A DNA stretch of 64,000 nt from positions 1-64,000 of the forward strand of contig MPNE01000005.1 of assembly GCA_002238865.1 (NCBI GenBank), in the 5' to 3' direction. Source of the DNA: Gemmatimonadetes bacterium bin94. GTDB taxonomy: Bacteria > Gemmatimonadota > Gemmatimonadetes > Longimicrobiales > Gaopeijiaceae. Below, in pieces: positions 47,052-55,541 of the stretch (positions within the stretch are counted from its first letter, which is position 1; the number at the start of each line of letters is the position of its first letter). A model generated the notes under the pieces. It was not told the DNA's origin. It ran no database searches and worked only from the letters and a program-made list of their open reading frames with translations. Position numbers and translations under genes: made by a program.

Positions 47052-48682
47052 GACCCGCCCAGACTATCCCGCGGAGGGCCGCCGAGCAAGGAGCGCCCCG
47101 TCATCTTGGCTGGTTGCGGGAGTCGCATGATGTCCAGGATCGTCGGGGCCACGTCGGCGAGGATGCCGTCGTGGAGGGTGGTGGGGGGCGGGGGCGCGGC
47201 GGTGGACTTCCGCGTGGCGGCGGGACCCGGGGCGGCGGTGGGTGCAGTCGGATCACCGGGCTCGGGCGCGACCAGGATCAGCCGGACCGGAAAGGTGGTG
47301 TGCGCCGTGAAGGGGTTGCCGCCCTCGTCCAGCATCTTCTCCGCGTTGCCGTGGTCGGCGGTCACCAGGGCCGTGCCCCCGAGTTCCCCGATGCGGTTGA
47401 GCAGCCGGCCGACGCACGCGTCGACGGTCTCGACCGCCTTGATCGCGGCCGGGATGCTTCCCGTGTGACCGACCATGTCCGCGTTGGCGTAGTTGACGAG
47501 GACGAAGTCGTGGCGCGCTTCGCCGAGGTGGTCGAGGAGCGCGTCGGTGAGCTCCAGCGCACTCATGTCGGGCTTTAGGTCGTAGGTCGCAACATGTGGT
47601 GACGGAACAAGATGGCGATCCTCGCCCGGGAAGGGCTCCTCCACGCCGCCGTTGAAGAAATAGGTGACGTGCGGGTACTTCTCCGTCTCGGCCATGCGGA
47701 GCTGGGTGAGGCCGGCCCGGGCCAGAACGTCGCCGAGGACGTCGGTGATCGTGCGCGGGGGGAAGAGGACGGGGTGGGGGAAGTCGTCTTCGTATCGGGT
47801 CATCGCCGCGAAGTTGGCGAATGTGCCCCGCGGGCGGTCGAAATGGGCGAAGCGGTCGTCCGTCAGGGCCGCGGTGAGCTGGCGGGCCCGGTCGGCCCGG
47901 AAGTTGAAGAAGAGGATGGCGTCGTTGACCGTGATTCCGCCTACCCCGATGACGGCTGGCGGCAGGAACTCGTCCGTCGTGCCCTCCGCGTAGCGACGGG
48001 CGACGTACTGCGACGCATTCTTCACCCGTGGGCCGACTCCCTCGACGATCGCCCGGTAGGCAACCTCGGTTCGCGGCCAACGCCTGTCCCGGTCCATGGT
48101 GAAATAGCGCCCTGAGACCGTCTCGATTCGTGCGTCCCGGGCCTCCGCCGTGCGCGCCTCCAGCTCCCGGATCCAGCCGATTCCCGAGGTGGGGGATGTG
48201 TCGCGGCCGTCCGTGACGCAGTGCAGTCGGACGGGGATGCGGACACGGTCGGCCCAGTCCAGCAGGGCATGGAGGTGGCCGATTTCGCTGTGGACGCCGC
48301 CGTCGGAACAGAGACCGACCATGTGTAACGCGCCGCCCGAGTGACGGACCGCGCGGGCGAGGGAAGCGAGCTCGGACAGCTCGAAGAAGGAACCATCCCG
48401 GATCGACATCGAGATGCGGGTTACGTCCTGGTGGACGATGCGGCCCGCTCCCAGGTTGAGATGGCCTACCTCGGAGTTCCCCATCTGGCCGGCGGGCAGG
48501 CCGACGGCCTCCCCGGCTGTGGTCAGCAAGGACCACGGGCACCCGGCGAGGAGCAGGTCCCGAATCGGTGTCCGGGCCATCGCGACCGCGTTCCCCCAGC
48601 GCTCGATTTCGTCCGGTTCGGACACTCCGACGCCCCAGCCGTCACAGATGATCAGGACGGTTGGTTTCCTGCTATCGTTCAT
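47048..48682 (-). CDS. gpmI: 2,3-bisphosphoglycerate-independent phosphoglycerate mutase
   Basis: A 544-residue GpmI of the alkaline-phosphatase superfamily, interconverting 2- and 3-phosphoglycerate. ICDGWG holds the metal Asp14; the phospho-serine is Ser70 in GQMGNSEVGHLNLGAGR. HCVTDGRDTSPTSG, FFNFRADRARQL, NYANADMVGHTG and TADHGNAEKM complete the two Mn2+ sites and the lid domain. A Pro/Ala/Thr-rich insert of about 25 residues (PTAPTAAPGPAATRKSTAAP) lies after PEPGD near the C-terminus and looks like a linker. ATG at 48682 fits the family; the frame stays open upstream without similarity. It heads the operon with the TRAP permease genes. Confidence 0.96.
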   Translation of the reverse strand: MNDSRKPTVLIICDGWGVGVSEPDEIERWGNAVAMARTPIRDLLLAGCPWSLLTTAGEAVGLPAGQMGNSEVGHLNLGAGRIVHQDVTRISMSIRDGSFFELSELASLARAVRHSGGALHMVGLCSDGGVHSEIGHLHALLDWADRVRIPVRLHCVTDGRDTSPTSGIGWIRELEARTAEARDARIETVSGRYFTMDRDRRWPRTEVAYRAIVEGVGPRVKNASQYVARRYAEGTTDEFLPPAVIGVGGITVNDAILFFNFRADRARQLTAALTDDRFAHFDRPRGTFANFAAMTRYEDDFPHPVLFPPRTITDVLGDVLARAGLTQLRMAETEKYPHVTYFFNGGVEEPFPGEDRHLVPSPHVATYDLKPDMSALELTDALLDHLGEARHDFVLVNYANADMVGHTGSIPAAIKAVETVDACVGRLLNRIGELGGTALVTADHGNAEKMLDEGGNPFTAHTTFPVRLILVAPEPGDPTAPTAAPGPAATRKSTAAPPPPTTLHDGILADVAPTILDIMRLPQPAKMTGRSLLGGPPRDSLGGS

Positions 48683-48745
48683 GGAGGCCGCACGGGGGAT
48701 GGGGGAACGTGGTGACGAGAATCTAACGCAGGGACGGACCGGCAC

Positions 48746-49714
48746 TTGAACGACGTGTGGAGCACGTGCATCGACCTCGACGGCTACCCCGCGCCGACGG
48801 TGCCGTGGACACCAGCGGCACACGCGGAAGACCGGTCGGCCCTGCGGCCCTGGCGGGCCGCGGTGGGACCCGTGAGGGTGGCCAACGCGCCGGGGGTCGC
48901 CTGGCGTTGGCCGCTCACGGTCGCTGTCTGGAACGCGCGGGTCGGTGGGGGAGCGATTCGGTCGCTGTGGGCTCACCTGGCGCGGGATCGCAGCCCGGTC
49001 ATTCTTCTCCTACAGGAAGTGTTCGCCACCGGACCCGACCTGCCCGAGGCCGGTCCCGGCGCCGCCTGGGCTCCCCGGATCGCCGACGAGCCGCAGTCCG
49101 AACGCCGCACCGACATCGTGTCGCTTGCCCGGGACACCGGCCTCTCCCTGCTGTACGTCCCCTCGATGAGAAACGGGGGCCCGGGTGGGGGTTTCCCCGA
49201 GGATCGGGGCAACGCGATTCTCGCCAACGTGCCGCTCTCGTCTCCGCGCGCGATCGAGCTTTCATTCGAGCGGCAACGGCGCGTCGCCGCGGCGGCCACC
49301 GTCACGACTGCAGAGGGCGACATCGCCTTCTGCTCCTGTCATCTTGACAATCGTGCACCGTGGCGATATATGTGGCGCACGCTGGGTAGCGCGAGGGAGC
49401 GACAGATGGCTGGGCTTCTGGACGCCTTTCCGGGATCGGTCGCGGAAGGAGCATGCGTTCTCGGCGGGGACTTCAACACCTGGGTCGGCGGCCGGCGAGA
49501 ACCGGCCTACAGACTCGCCCGCGACCACTTCCCGCTTCCCCGGAAGCCCGACCCCAACCCCACCCACCACTTCGAGCTCGGAGGCTGGCTGCGCCACTCC
49601 GACCACCTCATGTTCCGTCTTCCGCCCGGTTGGCACGGCGAGTACCGGCGCCTTGACGACACGTTCGGGTCGGATCACTACCCGCTGGTGGGAACGGTGG
49701 GCCCGCTGGCGTAG
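48746..49714 (+). CDS. endonuclease/exonuclease/phosphatase-fold protein
   Basis: A 322-residue EEP-superfamily hydrolase with the usual residues in order: Asn in VAVWNARVG near residue 64, Glu in ILLLQEVFATG, RGNAILANVPLSSPRAIEL, His in FCSCHLDNRAPW, Asp-Asn in LGGDFNTWVGG, and the closing GSDHYPLVGTV with the catalytic Asp-His. It lacks a signal peptide and so probably cleaves phosphodiesters in the cytosol (DNA, RNA or a phospholipid headgroup; specificity not visible). TTG at 48746 is the likely start, divergent from gpmI by 63 bases. A GTCGCC/GGCGAC hairpin at 49720-49732 follows its stop. Confidence 0.82.
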   Translation: MNDVWSTCIDLDGYPAPTVPWTPAAHAEDRSALRPWRAAVGPVRVANAPGVAWRWPLTVAVWNARVGGGAIRSLWAHLARDRSPVILLLQEVFATGPDLPEAGPGAAWAPRIADEPQSERRTDIVSLARDTGLSLLYVPSMRNGGPGGGFPEDRGNAILANVPLSSPRAIELSFERQRRVAAAATVTTAEGDIAFCSCHLDNRAPWRYMWRTLGSARERQMAGLLDAFPGSVAEGACVLGGDFNTWVGGRREPAYRLARDHFPLPRKPDPNPTHHFELGGWLRHSDHLMFRLPPGWHGEYRRLDDTFGSDHYPLVGTVGPLA

Positions 49715-49719
49715 CAACA

Positions 49720-49732
49720 GTCGCCGGGCGAC
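49720..49732. terminator. short hairpin after the EEP gene
   Basis: GTCGCC and GGCGAC face each other around one G, five bases after the stop. It is compact, GC-rich and without a T run; termination is possible but unproven. Confidence 0.3.
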
Positions 49733-49781
49733 CAGGAGATGGTATTTGATTCAGTACCACAAGAGACGATAGCTTTCAGCC

Positions 49782-50036
49782 GTGAGAAACAGGCACCGTC
49801 GGGTATTGGAGCGCGTCTTTGCGAAACCCACACCGTCGGACATTCGGTGGCGGGAGATCGAAGCCATGCTGCGCGCCTGCGGGGTCGATATCGTGGAGCG
49901 CTCGGGATCGCGTATCGGATTGCGAATCGGGCGCGAGAGGATTGTGGTGCACCGCCCCCATCCGCGACCGTACGCCGGCCGGGCGACGGTGCGAGACATC
50001 GCGTTGTTCCTGAGAGCTGCGGGAGTGGAGCCATGA
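49782..50036 (+). CDS. HicA-family toxin-like protein (catalytic His replaced)
   Basis: An 84-residue protein of the HicA mRNA-interferase fold: an N-terminal helix with SDIRWREIEAMLRACGVDIV, then RSGSRIGLRIGRERIVVHRP, then HPRPYAGRATVRDIALFLRA. In classical HicA the GSH motif supplies the catalytic His; here the position is GSR, while the later HRPHP motif is retained. That variant is common in a large HicA subgroup. The GTG start has weak upstream signals. Its stop overlaps the HicB start, the normal operon order for this toxin-antitoxin type. Confidence 0.8.
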   Translation: MRNRHRRVLERVFAKPTPSDIRWREIEAMLRACGVDIVERSGSRIGLRIGRERIVVHRPHPRPYAGRATVRDIALFLRAAGVEP

Positions 50037-50383
50037 TGGAGTACAGGGGATATGTCGCCGCAGTGGAGTTCGACGACTCCATCGACGTCTTGCACGGACG
50101 GATCGTGAACAGCGGGTCCTATCCGATTGCCACGTTCGAGGCCACGGATGCCAGGCAGTTGCGGAAGGAATTCGAGCGGTCGGTCGACGAGTACCTCGCG
50201 TGGTGCGAAGAGGACGGCGTCGAACCCAGGCGGCCGTTTTCGGGAAGGCTCAATGTCCGGCTTGGCTCGGAGCTCCATTCACTCGTCGCCGCGGCGGCGG
50301 GTGCCAGCCAAATGAGCATCAACTCATGGATTGTGCGGGCTCTCCACAGAACGGTGGGCCCGCCCTCCGGCTCACAACCCTGA
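50033..50383 (+). CDS. HicB-family antitoxin
   Basis: A 116-residue HicB: the N-terminal partial RNase H-like fold (YRGYVAAVEFDDSIDVLHGR, then ATDARQLRKEFERSVDEYLA, WCEEDGVEP) and a C-terminal DNA-binding ribbon-helix-helix (FSGRLNVRLGSELHSLVAAA, then SQMSINSWIVRALH). It would neutralise HicA and repress the operon. ATG at 50033 overlaps the HicA stop; a second ATG follows at 50036. A 9-base perfect hairpin covers its stop codon. Confidence 0.85.
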   Translation: MMEYRGYVAAVEFDDSIDVLHGRIVNSGSYPIATFEATDARQLRKEFERSVDEYLAWCEEDGVEPRRPFSGRLNVRLGSELHSLVAAAAGASQMSINSWIVRALHRTVGPPSGSQP

Positions 50384-50397
50384 CGTAACGTCAGGGT
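50377..50397. terminator. perfect hairpin between hicB and pyrC
   Basis: ACCCTGACG and CGTCAGGGT are perfect 9-base arms around TAA, overlapping the hicB stop and lying five bases before the end of the convergent dihydroorotase gene. It has no T tract. A bidirectional terminator is the simplest reading. Confidence 0.65.
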
Positions 50398-50401
50398 AGG
50401 C

Positions 50402-51739
50402 CTACCCCCGCGTCGCCCAGTACCCGCCCCGCGCGTGATCGAAGACGATCTCCCGTCCCACGGGCTCACGGGTCACCCGCCCACCCGCGAACACCGTCCG
50501 CCCCCCCACCCACGTGCGCACCGGCCACCCCTTGAGCACGGTTCCGTGCCAGGGACTCCATCCGGACTTCGTCAGCTGCTCCTCGTTCCTCACGGCCCGC
50601 TCCCTCTCCATGTCCACCAGCACGAGATCGGCGTCGTAGCCTTCCTCGATCCGCCCCTTGCCCACGATGTCCCAGATCCGGGCCGGACCGTCGCTCATCC
50701 ACGCGGCAAGATCCTGCAGGGTGCACCGCCCCCGGTTGACCTCGTTGAGCATCAGCGGCAGCATCACCTCGACCGCCGGCACCCCCGAGGGGGACGCCGG
50801 GTAGGGGACGTCCTTCTCTTCGAGGGTGTGCGGTGCGTGATCGGTGGCGATGATCTGGATCGCGCCCTCCTTTAGCCCGCGCCAGAGCGCGGCGCGGTCC
50901 TCGGGCGTCTTCAGCGACGGGTTCATCTGCGCCAGGGTGCCGAGGCGGCCGTAGTCCGACACGTCGAGGAAGAGGTGGTGCGGGCAGACCTCTGCCGTGA
51001 TCAGGTCGTGCCGCTCCGCCAGGATGCCGGCTTCCTCCGCCGTGGAGACGTGCAGCACGTGGAAACGGTGGCCGTGCCGCCTGGCCAGATCGATGCCCCG
51101 CAACGTGGCCGTGATCGCGGCGCGGTGGTCCCGGATGCGCGAGTGGTCGTGGATGGTGAGCGGCGCCTCCAGCCCGGCCGCGTTGGCATGCACGGTGGAC
51201 TCGTCCTCGCAGTGGGCCGTGATCGGGAGGCTGGTCTCGGCAAAGATCGCCTCGAGGCACTCCTGATCGTCGACGAGCATGTTCCCCGTGCTCGATCCCA
51301 TGAAGATCTTGATCCCGGGGGTGCGCGTCGCTTGCCGCAACTCGGTCAGGTTGTCGGTCGTGGCGCCGATGTAGAAGCCGTAGTTCACCACGCAGCGCCG
51401 CCGGGCGTGCTCCAGCTTCCGGGCGAGTGCGTCCACCGTGATCGTCTGGGGCACCGTGTTGGGCATCTCCAGGAACGACGTCACGCCCCCGGCCGCGCAA
51501 GCCCGGCTCCCCGTGTGCAGATCTTCCTTGTGCGTGAGCCCGGGGTCGCGGAAGTGGACCTGGTCGTCGATCACCCCGGGCAGCAGGAAAAGGCCCGTCG
51601 CGTCCACCACCTCGTCCGCGCGGCTGTGCGGGGCGGGATCGACCGCCGCGACTCGCCCGCCCTCGATCAGGACCGACGTGCGCGCGACCTCCCGCGGCAG
51701 GACGACGGTCGCGTCCCGGATCAGCGTGCGCTGCGGCAC
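50402..51739 (-). CDS. pyrC: dihydroorotase
   Basis: A 445-residue cyclic amidohydrolase closing or opening the dihydroorotate ring in pyrimidine synthesis. It shows [20 protein letters not shown] near 56-75, [20 protein letters not shown], the carboxylated-lysine candidate Lys144 in [14 protein letters not shown], His in [30 protein letters not shown], and the final Asp in [13 protein letters not shown]. The first His of the usual HxH is Gln (DDQVHF). This occurs in a dihydroorotase group found in Bacteroidota and relatives, so activity is not ruled out; allantoinase is the main alternative. The start is GTG. nfuA lies 19 bases upstream on the same strand. Confidence 0.87.
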   Translation of the reverse strand: MPQRTLIRDATVVLPREVARTSVLIEGGRVAAVDPAPHSRADEVVDATGLFLLPGVIDDQVHFRDPGLTHKEDLHTGSRACAAGGVTSFLEMPNTVPQTITVDALARKLEHARRRCVVNYGFYIGATTDNLTELRQATRTPGIKIFMGSSTGNMLVDDQECLEAIFAETSLPITAHCEDESTVHANAAGLEAPLTIHDHSRIRDHRAAITATLRGIDLARRHGHRFHVLHVSTAEEAGILAERHDLITAEVCPHHLFLDVSDYGRLGTLAQMNPSLKTPEDRAALWRGLKEGAIQIIATDHAPHTLEEKDVPYPASPSGVPAVEVMLPLMLNEVNRGRCTLQDLAAWMSDGPARIWDIVGKGRIEEGYDADLVLVDMERERAVRNEEQLTKSGWSPWHGTVLKGWPVRTWVGGRTVFAGGRVTREPVGREIVFDHARGGYWATRG

Positions 51740-51758
51740 TCCTCGCGCTTCCGCCGGC

Positions 51759-52349
51759 TCAGGTGAAGTAAGGATTGTCTCCGCTGTCGTGATCCGTCAC
51801 GTCGTGGATCGCGGTCACTTCCGGGACCGCCTGCGACACCATGCGCTCAACACCCTGACGCAACGTCATACGGGACATGGCGCACCCCTGGCAGCCCCCC
51901 GCCATCTCGATGAAGATCTCCGTGTCCTGTACGTCCACCAGGTTGATCACGCCCCCGTGCGACGCGATCGCCGGGTTGATCTCGGTTTCGAGGACGTGGC
52001 TGACCCGCTGCGCCAGGGCACCCTGCGGGCCCGCGCTCTCAATGGCGGTCTTGGCGGTTTCGGGGTCCGGGGTGATCTGGAATCCGCTCTCCTGGATGGT
52101 CTCGATGAAGTCCACCTTCGCCCCGTTCAGGCGGTCGACGCTCGCTTCGTCGACCAGCACGCTGAACTGGCCCGCATCGACTTCAATATCCGATTCCGAG
52201 CGGTTCTCGGCTTCCACGAGGGTGAGTTCGTAGTTGGGAGCGAAGGGACTTCCCTCGACCGCTATCCGCAGTGATTGAAGCCCGTCTTCTTCCAGGTCCA
52301 TGAAGGAGAGCACCATGTCCCGGGCTCTATCGGTAAACGTCAGTTTCAT
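51759..52349 (-). CDS. nfuA: NfuA-like Fe-S cluster carrier
   Basis: A 196-residue protein. The N-terminal 100 residues form an A-type-like fold ([18 protein letters not shown], then [31 protein letters not shown], and [12 protein letters not shown]). The C-terminal Nfu domain has the cluster-binding CxxC in [15 protein letters not shown] and the preceding [20 protein letters not shown]. The two-domain order equals that of E. coli NfuA. It delivers 4Fe-4S clusters to apo-proteins, for example the YdiJ-like enzyme of this window. ATG at 52349 has GAGGA five bases upstream; a longer start lacks one. The A-type half lacks the usual cysteines, as in NfuA. Confidence 0.92.
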   Translation of the reverse strand: MKLTFTDRARDMVLSFMDLEEDGLQSLRIAVEGSPFAPNYELTLVEAENRSESDIEVDAGQFSVLVDEASVDRLNGAKVDFIETIQESGFQITPDPETAKTAIESAGPQGALAQRVSHVLETEINPAIASHGGVINLVDVQDTEIFIEMAGGCQGCAMSRMTLRQGVERMVSQAVPEVTAIHDVTDHDSGDNPYFT

Positions 52350-52433
52350 TTTGTTCCTCTGGGTCGGATGAAGCAATCGACTGTTGAATATGCCTAGATG
52401 ACGGGGGCGGTGTCCACATGGGGAACCGAAGTC

Positions 52434-55400
52434 CTAGTCCAGTAATCCCTCAAGCGCGCCTGCGGCTTCCCAGCCCGCGTCGGAACGAGACAACCGGCGC
52501 CGCTGTGCGCTGGATAGCCAGGCCACCCGGCTGCCGGCAGCGCCTCGGGTAACCGCCAGCACGTCATCGATCTGCTCGGCGACGGCCCGCACATGCGAAA
52601 TCACGCCGACCATGCGGCCGCGCGCGGCCACGCTGGCCAGAGCCTCGAGCGCGGCGTCCAGGTTGTGCCGGTCGAGTGATCCGAACCCTTCATCGAGGAA
52701 CAGTGACTCCAGGCGTCCGCCGCTGCGGGCCATCATCTCAACCATGCCGAGCGCCAGCGCCAGGGAGCCGATGAACTGTTCTCCGCCCGACAAGCTTGCC
52801 GGAGAGCGCGGCTGTCCGGAGTCCTGGTCCAGGACACGCCACTGATCCTCGGCTTCTCCCGGGTCGACGAAGGCGTACTTGCCGCCGGTCATCTCGCCCA
52901 GCATGCGGGAAGCGTGAACGAGAAGCTCCCTGGACCGCCGAAGGGTGAGCCACTTCAGAAACGCACCGGGTTTGAGGGCGGCGTCGAGGTCGCCCAGCAC
53001 TCGCTCCATGGCGACCACTTCTTCCGTCTGGGTGCGGAGACGAATGACTTCGTCGACGATCTCGGCGAACGCGTCCCGCAGTTCCGTGGCTCTCCGTGCC
53101 CGGTAGCGGGCATTGTTGGCAGCGTTTTCGGCCGTACGAACGAGGGAGTCGGGGTCATCGGGATCCATGTCGAAGCGGTGCGCGATTTCGAGCAGGGCCG
53201 TGCGGGCCGCGTCCGCGTCCCTGGACGCATCGGTGCACTGCTGGTCGGCAGCTCGCAGCACGTCGGTCATGGCCGTGCGCAAACCATCGATCCAGCGCCG
53301 GAGGGGTCCAGGTTCGGACGCGGGCACGGGGGCGGGAACCGCGACGCCGCATTCGAGTTCGCGGATCGCACCGCCGAGTTGGTAGCGCTGCTCCGACAGC
53401 TCGCGCACGACGGACCCGAGCGGGCCATCGACTTCGTCGGTCCGGCGTTGCACCAGGTCGGCGCGGGACTTGAGCACATGGTCGATCTGCCCGCGCAGCA
53501 TGGCGCGCAGACTGTCCCGTTCGGTGAGCTGGTGGTGGCGCGCCTTGGCGACGCCAAGTGCGGCGTCCACGGGCGAGGTGTCCACCGTTTGCAGATCGAG
53601 GGGGTCGGCGGGGAGGGGGAGCCGGGGCCGAAACGGGACCGGAATCGAACCGATCTTCCGAGTGAGGTCCCCCAGCACCGACGTGGCCGCTTGCCTGGTA
53701 TCGTGGGCACGTTTGGAGTCGCCCCGCCCCGCTTCCCGGGCAGTAGCCGCTGCCCTGCCCGCGTACCTGGCCCGATCAGCGAGGTCATCACGGACGCGGT
53801 CGTGGGCGTCTACCCGGGCGATCGCTTCCCGCAGGGCGGCCTCCAGCGAGCCTAGCAGCGAGGCTGGCTCGGGGAGGGGAGCGTCGAGGTCATCCGTCCC
53901 CGGGCCCCCCTGACCGAGTGCTTCCAGACCCTCCCGAAGAGCGTCCCGCGCGGCCGAGAGAGCGTCCCCCAATTCCCGGAGCCGCTTCTCGCCGCCTTGC
54001 TGTTCGGCCGTCAGCCCGGCGACGCGCATGCCCGCTTCCCGGGCCAGAGCGCCCGCCTCCCCGGCCGCTTGCTTCGCATCGTCGAGGCCACCGTCGCCGG
54101 GAGCTGTCCACGCAGCGGGGAGATCGCGGCGACAAATGGGGCAGTCGTCGCCCGGGTGGAGGCCGTGGGCAGCCGCGGCCGCGGAGTTGGCGCGTCTCGC
54201 CTCGGCGTGCACGGCATCCGCCGCATCCGCCGCTGCTCTGGCTCCTCCTTCCTGCTTCATGGCGATGTCGAGCCGCGTAGCCAGCTCGGCCTGCTCCCGG
54301 CGCGCCGCATCGAGCTTCTCCCGCGCGGCTGCCACGCCGCGCTTGTGATCCGCACACGCGTCATACTGGCGTTCTATTCGCTCCAGGTTCCGGCGGGCCG
54401 TGTCGGCCGCTTCGGTGAGCAGTGGCCTGCCAGCGTCGTGGTCCACCAGCACCTTCTCGGCCCGGGCCGACTCCGCTTCCGCCGTCTCCGAGCGCGTCCG
54501 GCTCTCCGACGCTGCCCCGATCGCTTCACGCAACACTCCGGCCATTGCTACGGCGCGCTCCGCCAGCCCGGCCACGTCGTTCAAGCCGGCCCGCGCCGCG
54601 GCGACGTCCTCGTGGGCCGGCCCGTCGTCGGTCGGAATGCCCGCCAACGCTGCTCTGAAGCCTTCCTCGCTCTGCGCCAGCCGTCCGTCCTCCTCTTCGA
54701 TCCGCTGCATGACGTCCTCGACCGGCGTCAGCTGGCCGGCCAGGCGATCGATTTCACCCGGGCGAATCCGCTCCGCGACCGCCTTGGCCGACCTCAGCGC
54801 CCTCTCGGATGCGAGGAGCGTATCGCGCGCAGCCTTTGCCGCATTCGCCGTCGCCGCTTCGGTGTCGGATTCCTTGCTTGCGGCGGCGGCCGCGCCCTCA
54901 AGCGCTTCAAGGTGTCCTGCCGGGTCCGGCGGGTGCTCATCGCCAGCCTGCTCCAGCCGTGCCCTCAGCTGTCGGATGTCACCCATCTTTTCGCCAGCCA
55001 GCCGTCCCATCTGTTCCAGCTCGTCCGTGCGCCACACCTGCCTGAGGATGCGGCTGCGCTCTGCCGGCTTGTCCTCGACCAGCAGCTGCGCGAAGCGTCC
55101 CTGGGGCAGCACGACCGTGCGCAGGAACGCATCGCTGTCGAGCCCGATGAGTCCGGTGACCCGATCGTTGACGACCCTGACCTGCTCGACCTTCTCCAGC
55201 GGCTCGCCATCGGCACCAAGATGCACGAGCTGCGCCCGTGCGGCACCGACATCGCCCCGGCTGCTCCGCCGCACCACGCGGGCGACCTCCCATTCTTCCC
55301 CCGATACTCGGAATCGCAGCACCACTCGAAGCTGCGTCGAGGTGTCGTTCATGAGCTCCTGGTTCGACCCGCCGAAGGTCGCCTTCCCGTACAGCGCGTA

Positions 55401-55538
55401 CATCATCGCCTCCAGGATCGACGACTTGCCGGCCCCGGTGTCACCGACCACAGCGATGTGGCTGCGACCTTCGAAGTCGATGGAGACGGGGGCCCGGAAG
55501 GAACGCAGTCCCTCGATCAGAAGATGTACCGGACGCAT
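52434..55538 (-). CDS. sbcC: SbcC/Rad50-like ATPase, exonuclease subunit
   Basis: A 1034-residue SMC-like ATPase. Walker A GDTGAGKSS at residues 32-40; Q-loop region PQGRFAQLLVEDKPAERSRI; long Glu/Ala/Arg-rich coiled-coil arms; zinc hook CPIC in DDCPICRRDL near 466; second coil; ABC signature SLSGGEQFIGSLALALG near 914; Walker B LESLFLDEGFGSLD and ISHV. It forms a complex with SbcD that opens and cleaves DNA ends and hairpins. The ATG lies three bases after the SbcD stop. A C-terminal tail of about 50 residues (GSRVAWLSSAQRRRL) extends beyond the usual end. It is the last gene of a nurA-herA-sbcD-sbcC operon. Confidence 0.95.
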   Translation of the reverse strand: MRPVHLLIEGLRSFRAPVSIDFEGRSHIAVVGDTGAGKSSILEAMMYALYGKATFGGSNQELMNDTSTQLRVVLRFRVSGEEWEVARVVRRSSRGDVGAARAQLVHLGADGEPLEKVEQVRVVNDRVTGLIGLDSDAFLRTVVLPQGRFAQLLVEDKPAERSRILRQVWRTDELEQMGRLAGEKMGDIRQLRARLEQAGDEHPPDPAGHLEALEGAAAAASKESDTEAATANAAKAARDTLLASERALRSAKAVAERIRPGEIDRLAGQLTPVEDVMQRIEEEDGRLAQSEEGFRAALAGIPTDDGPAHEDVAAARAGLNDVAGLAERAVAMAGVLREAIGAASESRTRSETAEAESARAEKVLVDHDAGRPLLTEAADTARRNLERIERQYDACADHKRGVAAAREKLDAARREQAELATRLDIAMKQEGGARAAADAADAVHAEARRANSAAAAAHGLHPGDDCPICRRDLPAAWTAPGDGGLDDAKQAAGEAGALAREAGMRVAGLTAEQQGGEKRLRELGDALSAARDALREGLEALGQGGPGTDDLDAPLPEPASLLGSLEAALREAIARVDAHDRVRDDLADRARYAGRAAATAREAGRGDSKRAHDTRQAATSVLGDLTRKIGSIPVPFRPRLPLPADPLDLQTVDTSPVDAALGVAKARHHQLTERDSLRAMLRGQIDHVLKSRADLVQRRTDEVDGPLGSVVRELSEQRYQLGGAIRELECGVAVPAPVPASEPGPLRRWIDGLRTAMTDVLRAADQQCTDASRDADAARTALLEIAHRFDMDPDDPDSLVRTAENAANNARYRARRATELRDAFAEIVDEVIRLRTQTEEVVAMERVLGDLDAALKPGAFLKWLTLRRSRELLVHASRMLGEMTGGKYAFVDPGEAEDQWRVLDQDSGQPRSPASLSGGEQFIGSLALALGMVEMMARSGGRLESLFLDEGFGSLDRHNLDAALEALASVAARGRMVGVISHVRAVAEQIDDVLAVTRGAAGSRVAWLSSAQRRRLSRSDAGWEAAGALEGLLD

Positions 55539-55541
55539 CGG

